A DNA stretch of 64,000 bases from Nonomuraea sp. NEAU-A123 (GTDB lineage: Bacteria; Actinomycetota; Actinomycetes; Streptosporangiales; Streptosporangiaceae), in contig NZ_JAHFZZ010000012.1 of assembly GCF_018603905.1 (NCBI RefSeq), positions 62,001 to 126,000 of the forward strand. Direction: 5' to 3'. The notes beneath the pieces are model-generated. The model had not been told where the DNA came from. It saw only the letters and a program-made list of their open reading frames with translations, and searched no databases. Position numbers and translations under genes: made by a program. Shown here one piece after another: positions 62,574 to 64,000 of the stretch (position 1 is its first letter; each line of letters starts with the position of its first letter).

Positions 62574-63244
62574 GGAGGACTGAACCGGTAACCGAACCCG
62601 CGCACGGTGTGGATGAACACCGGCTCCGCCGGCTTCGGCTCGATCTTCGCGCGCACCCGCTGCACGCAGGCGTCGACCAGCCGCGAGTCGGCCACGTGCG
62701 TGTGGTCCCAGACGGCCCGCAGCAGGTAGCGGCGGTTGAGGACCTGGCCGGGATGCCGGACGAGCTCCAGCAGCAGCCGCAGCTCGGTCGGGGTCAGGTG
62801 GATCTCCTTGCTGGCCAGCGTGACCTTCAGCGCGCCCCGGTCGATCATGAGGTCGCCGAAGGAGATCCGGTCGGAGGCGGCGGACTCGGCCCGGCGCAGG
62901 ATGGCGCGGATGCGCGCGTCCAGGACCCGCGGCTCGACCGGCTTGACCACATAGTCGTCGGCGCCCGCCTCCAGCCCGACCACCACGTCCAGGTCGTCGC
63001 CGCGCGCGGTGAGCAGGATGACCGGGAGCTGGTCGAGCCGGCGGATGCGCCGGCACACCTCGACCCCGTCGATGCCGGGCAGCATGACGTCGAGGATGGC
63101 GATCTCGGGACGGCGGGACCTGACGTGGTCGAGTGCTTCCTCGCCGGTCGCGTAAGACGTAACGGAGTGCCCCTGCCTGGTCAGCGCCAGCTCTAGAGCC
63201 ATGCGGACGGAGGGATCGTCTTCGACGAGGAGGATGCCAGCCAC
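62570..63244 (-). CDS. OmpR/PhoB family response regulator
   Basis: A 224-residue regulator from GTG 63244. The receiver has the acidic pair in ILLVEDDPSVRMALELAL, phospho-acceptor Asp52 in IAILDVMLPGIDG and the Thr/Lys switch in LLTARGDDLDVVVGLEAGAD and VVKPVEPRVLDARI. The winged helix ends VFIHTVRGFGYRFSPP. Translational overlap with the kinase makes the pair certain. The kinase, lipoprotein and regulator share a layout with actinomycete cell-envelope stress systems (CseBC-like), which is inference. Confidence 0.95.
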   Translation of the reverse strand: MAGILLVEDDPSVRMALELALTRQGHSVTSYATGEEALDHVRSRRPEIAILDVMLPGIDGVEVCRRIRRLDQLPVILLTARGDDLDVVVGLEAGADDYVVKPVEPRVLDARIRAILRRAESAASDRISFGDLMIDRGALKVTLASKEIHLTPTELRLLLELVRHPGQVLNRRYLLRAVWDHTHVADSRLVDACVQRVRAKIEPKPAEPVFIHTVRGFGYRFSPP

Positions 63245-63386
63245 GCGAACATTATTCTTCCATGCTGAGGGTCCTTGCGTTCCGTCATGAAACTGTGACA
63301 TGGCGCGCACAGGACTACAAACAACACAGGGGACGCTTAAAGCGGCCCTCCCTTCGGTGACGGGCGCCCGAGGGGCGGGCCGAGGA

Positions 63387-63402
63387 TGTGAGGAATATCA
63401 CA
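63387..63402 (+). promoter_or_regulatory. CRP-type operator upstream of lytic protein gene
   Basis: TGTGA-GGAATA-TCACA is an exact match to the cAMP-receptor-protein consensus TGTGA-N6-TCACA, 108 bases before GTG 63510. Mycobacterial CRP uses a closely related site upstream of rpfA, another wall-remodelling gene. Confidence 0.7.
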
Positions 63403-63420
63403 CGTTCGGGGAAATTGGCC

Positions 63421-63456
63421 GCCAACCAGCCCGTTAGTAAATGCGGCGCCAACCAG
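63421..63456. repeat. 9-base direct repeats in the lytic protein leader
   Basis: GCCAACCAG occurs at 63421–63429 and 63448–63456, 27 bases apart, with similar flanks (GGCC and GGC before them). They lie between the CRP-type site and the start codon. Confidence 0.45.
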
Positions 63457-63509
63457 ATGTCCCGTTTCGGTTGCGGACCACCCCCCATGACAGGGCAAGC
63501 TCATGGGTC

Positions 63510-64000
63510 GTGAGCCCTGGTCCGCAGTTGAGTGAGCGTCCCGCGTCGGAAACCTCCCCCTCGGCGCGCCGACCGGCCCGTTCGTCCGCGCAGAAGGCGA
63601 AGCGCGTGGCGGTCATCGGGTTGTCCGTCGTGATCGTCGGTGGTGGCGGTGCTTTCGTCGCCAACCGAGCGATCCAGAACGCCAACACGCCGCCCACGCC
63701 GATCTCGGCGGAGGACTTCGGCCGGATCGCCAGCGGCGACCTCTACGCGCCCGACCCCGAGAGTGACGCGCTCAAGGAGGCGGGGGTCAAGGCGTACCAG
63801 GCGAAGAAGCTCAAGGAAGGCCGCAAGGACACCAAGTCCGACCTCGACTGGGTCGAGGTCAAGAAGAAGGCTCCGGGCGGCGACGGGTTCCCGGCCGCCG
63901 ACTTCCCGCCGGGCAGCAACCCCTCACCCGGCAGCAACAAGTCCGTCGCCAAGCAGATGATGTCCGGAGCCGGCTTCGGCGCCGACCAGTGGGGCTGCCT
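63510..64000 (+). CDS. secreted cell-wall lytic protein, C-terminus cut off by window edge
   Basis: The frame runs from GTG 63510 through 163 codons and leaves the window. A basic N-terminus with Ser/Pro is followed by a membrane segment (VAVIGLSVVIVGGGGAFVAN, residues about 34–53). Next come a Pro/Lys linker with EDFGRIASGDLYAPDPESDA and PAADFPPGSNPSPGSN, and then SVAKQMMSGAGFGADQWGCL at the edge. That last stretch is the beginning of the lytic transglycosylase-like domain of actinobacterial aggregation-promoting-factor proteins (QWxCL). Ribosome site is weak. A CRP-type site and direct repeats lie upstream. Confidence 0.72.
   Translation, partial: MSPGPQLSERPASETSPSARRPARSSAQKAKRVAVIGLSVVIVGGGGAFVANRAIQNANTPPTPISAEDFGRIASGDLYAPDPESDALKEAGVKAYQAKKLKEGRKDTKSDLDWVEVKKKAPGGDGFPAADFPPGSNPSPGSNKSVAKQMMSGAGFGADQWGC

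Noticed and set aside
63300..63509. A c-di-AMP (ydaO-type) riboswitch before the lytic gene, as is common in actinobacteria
   Set aside because: The leader contains GGACGCTTAAAGC, which recalls a fragment, but the conserved core segments and closing stem are not visible.

Overview
The window is high-GC DNA packed with genes on both strands. It reads as the chromosome of a filamentous actinomycete. Supporting signs are a mycothiol S-conjugate amidase (mca), GTP-type PEP carboxykinase, DUF501, DUF4307 and DUF6292 proteins, an AfsR-type regulator, many GTG/TTG starts, and the block mfd–mazG–eno–ftsB–DUF501–ppx–ndh that is familiar from Streptomyces. The flavour (DUF6292, many NarL-type kinases, large AfsR) suggests Streptosporangiaceae such as Nonomuraea, but that is inference. 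I see no phage, insertion sequence, CRISPR array or rRNA.

Layout. 1–3.4 kb: end of an exopolysaccharide locus (Wzy/ligase-like membrane protein, Wzz-like chain-length protein, divergent GH26-like lipoprotein). 3.3–6.6 kb: TauE/SafE exporter, an APS kinase with a degenerate sulfurylase-like N-terminus, a methyltransferase and a cupin. 6.7–15.2 kb: housekeeping run mfd, SurA-like lipoprotein, mazG, eno, ftsB, DUF501, ppx. 15.4–22.2 kb: secreted four-repeat Ig-like protein, family-5 uracil-DNA glycosylase, ndh behind a Rex operator, ACT-domain protein coupled to a deformylase-like protein lacking the catalytic Glu, an unusual short tRNA with anticodon UAA, Bax-inhibitor-like protein, DUF4287, PPOX. 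22.3–28.4 kb: thiolase, beta-propeller lipoprotein, SGNH hydrolase, cystathionine beta-synthase, imine-reductase-like enzyme. 28.4–33.3 kb: a 1297-aa AfsR-like regulator with three low-complexity insertions, overlapping tail to tail with an orphan NarL-type kinase. 33.4–36.1 kb: metB and small proteins, including a 41-aa membrane peptide. 36.1–40.3 kb: AAA ATPase, secreted two-repeat protein and VWA protein on one strand. 40.5–50.4 kb: FIST sensor, M1 peptidase, hppD with a divergent Lrp regulator, class A PBP, YyaL-type protein, unknown protein. 50.4–54.8 kb: GNAT, small membrane protein, mca, DUF4307, greA, NlpC/P60, unknown protein. 55–64 kb: pckG, amidohydrolase, unknown protein, cis-prenyltransferase, PIN–PhoH, GerMN lipoprotein with OmpR-type two-component system, and the start of a cell-wall lytic protein behind a CRP-type site.

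Themes. About ten starts are preceded directly by a TANNNT box at 6–8 nt and have no Shine-Dalgarno, which indicates widespread leaderless transcription and helped me choose starts. Five convergent pairs overlap at their 3' ends. Sulfur metabolism (cysC, CBS, metB, mca), redox control (Rex–ndh) and cell-wall functions (PBP, NlpC/P60, UppS, lytic protein) recur across the window. The points most worth follow-up are the class I UAA tRNA, the Glu-less deformylase, the insertion-bearing AfsR regulator, the AAA–secreted–VWA cluster, and the Rex, CRP and GntR/HutC-like operators. No stretch over 300 bases lacks a gene.
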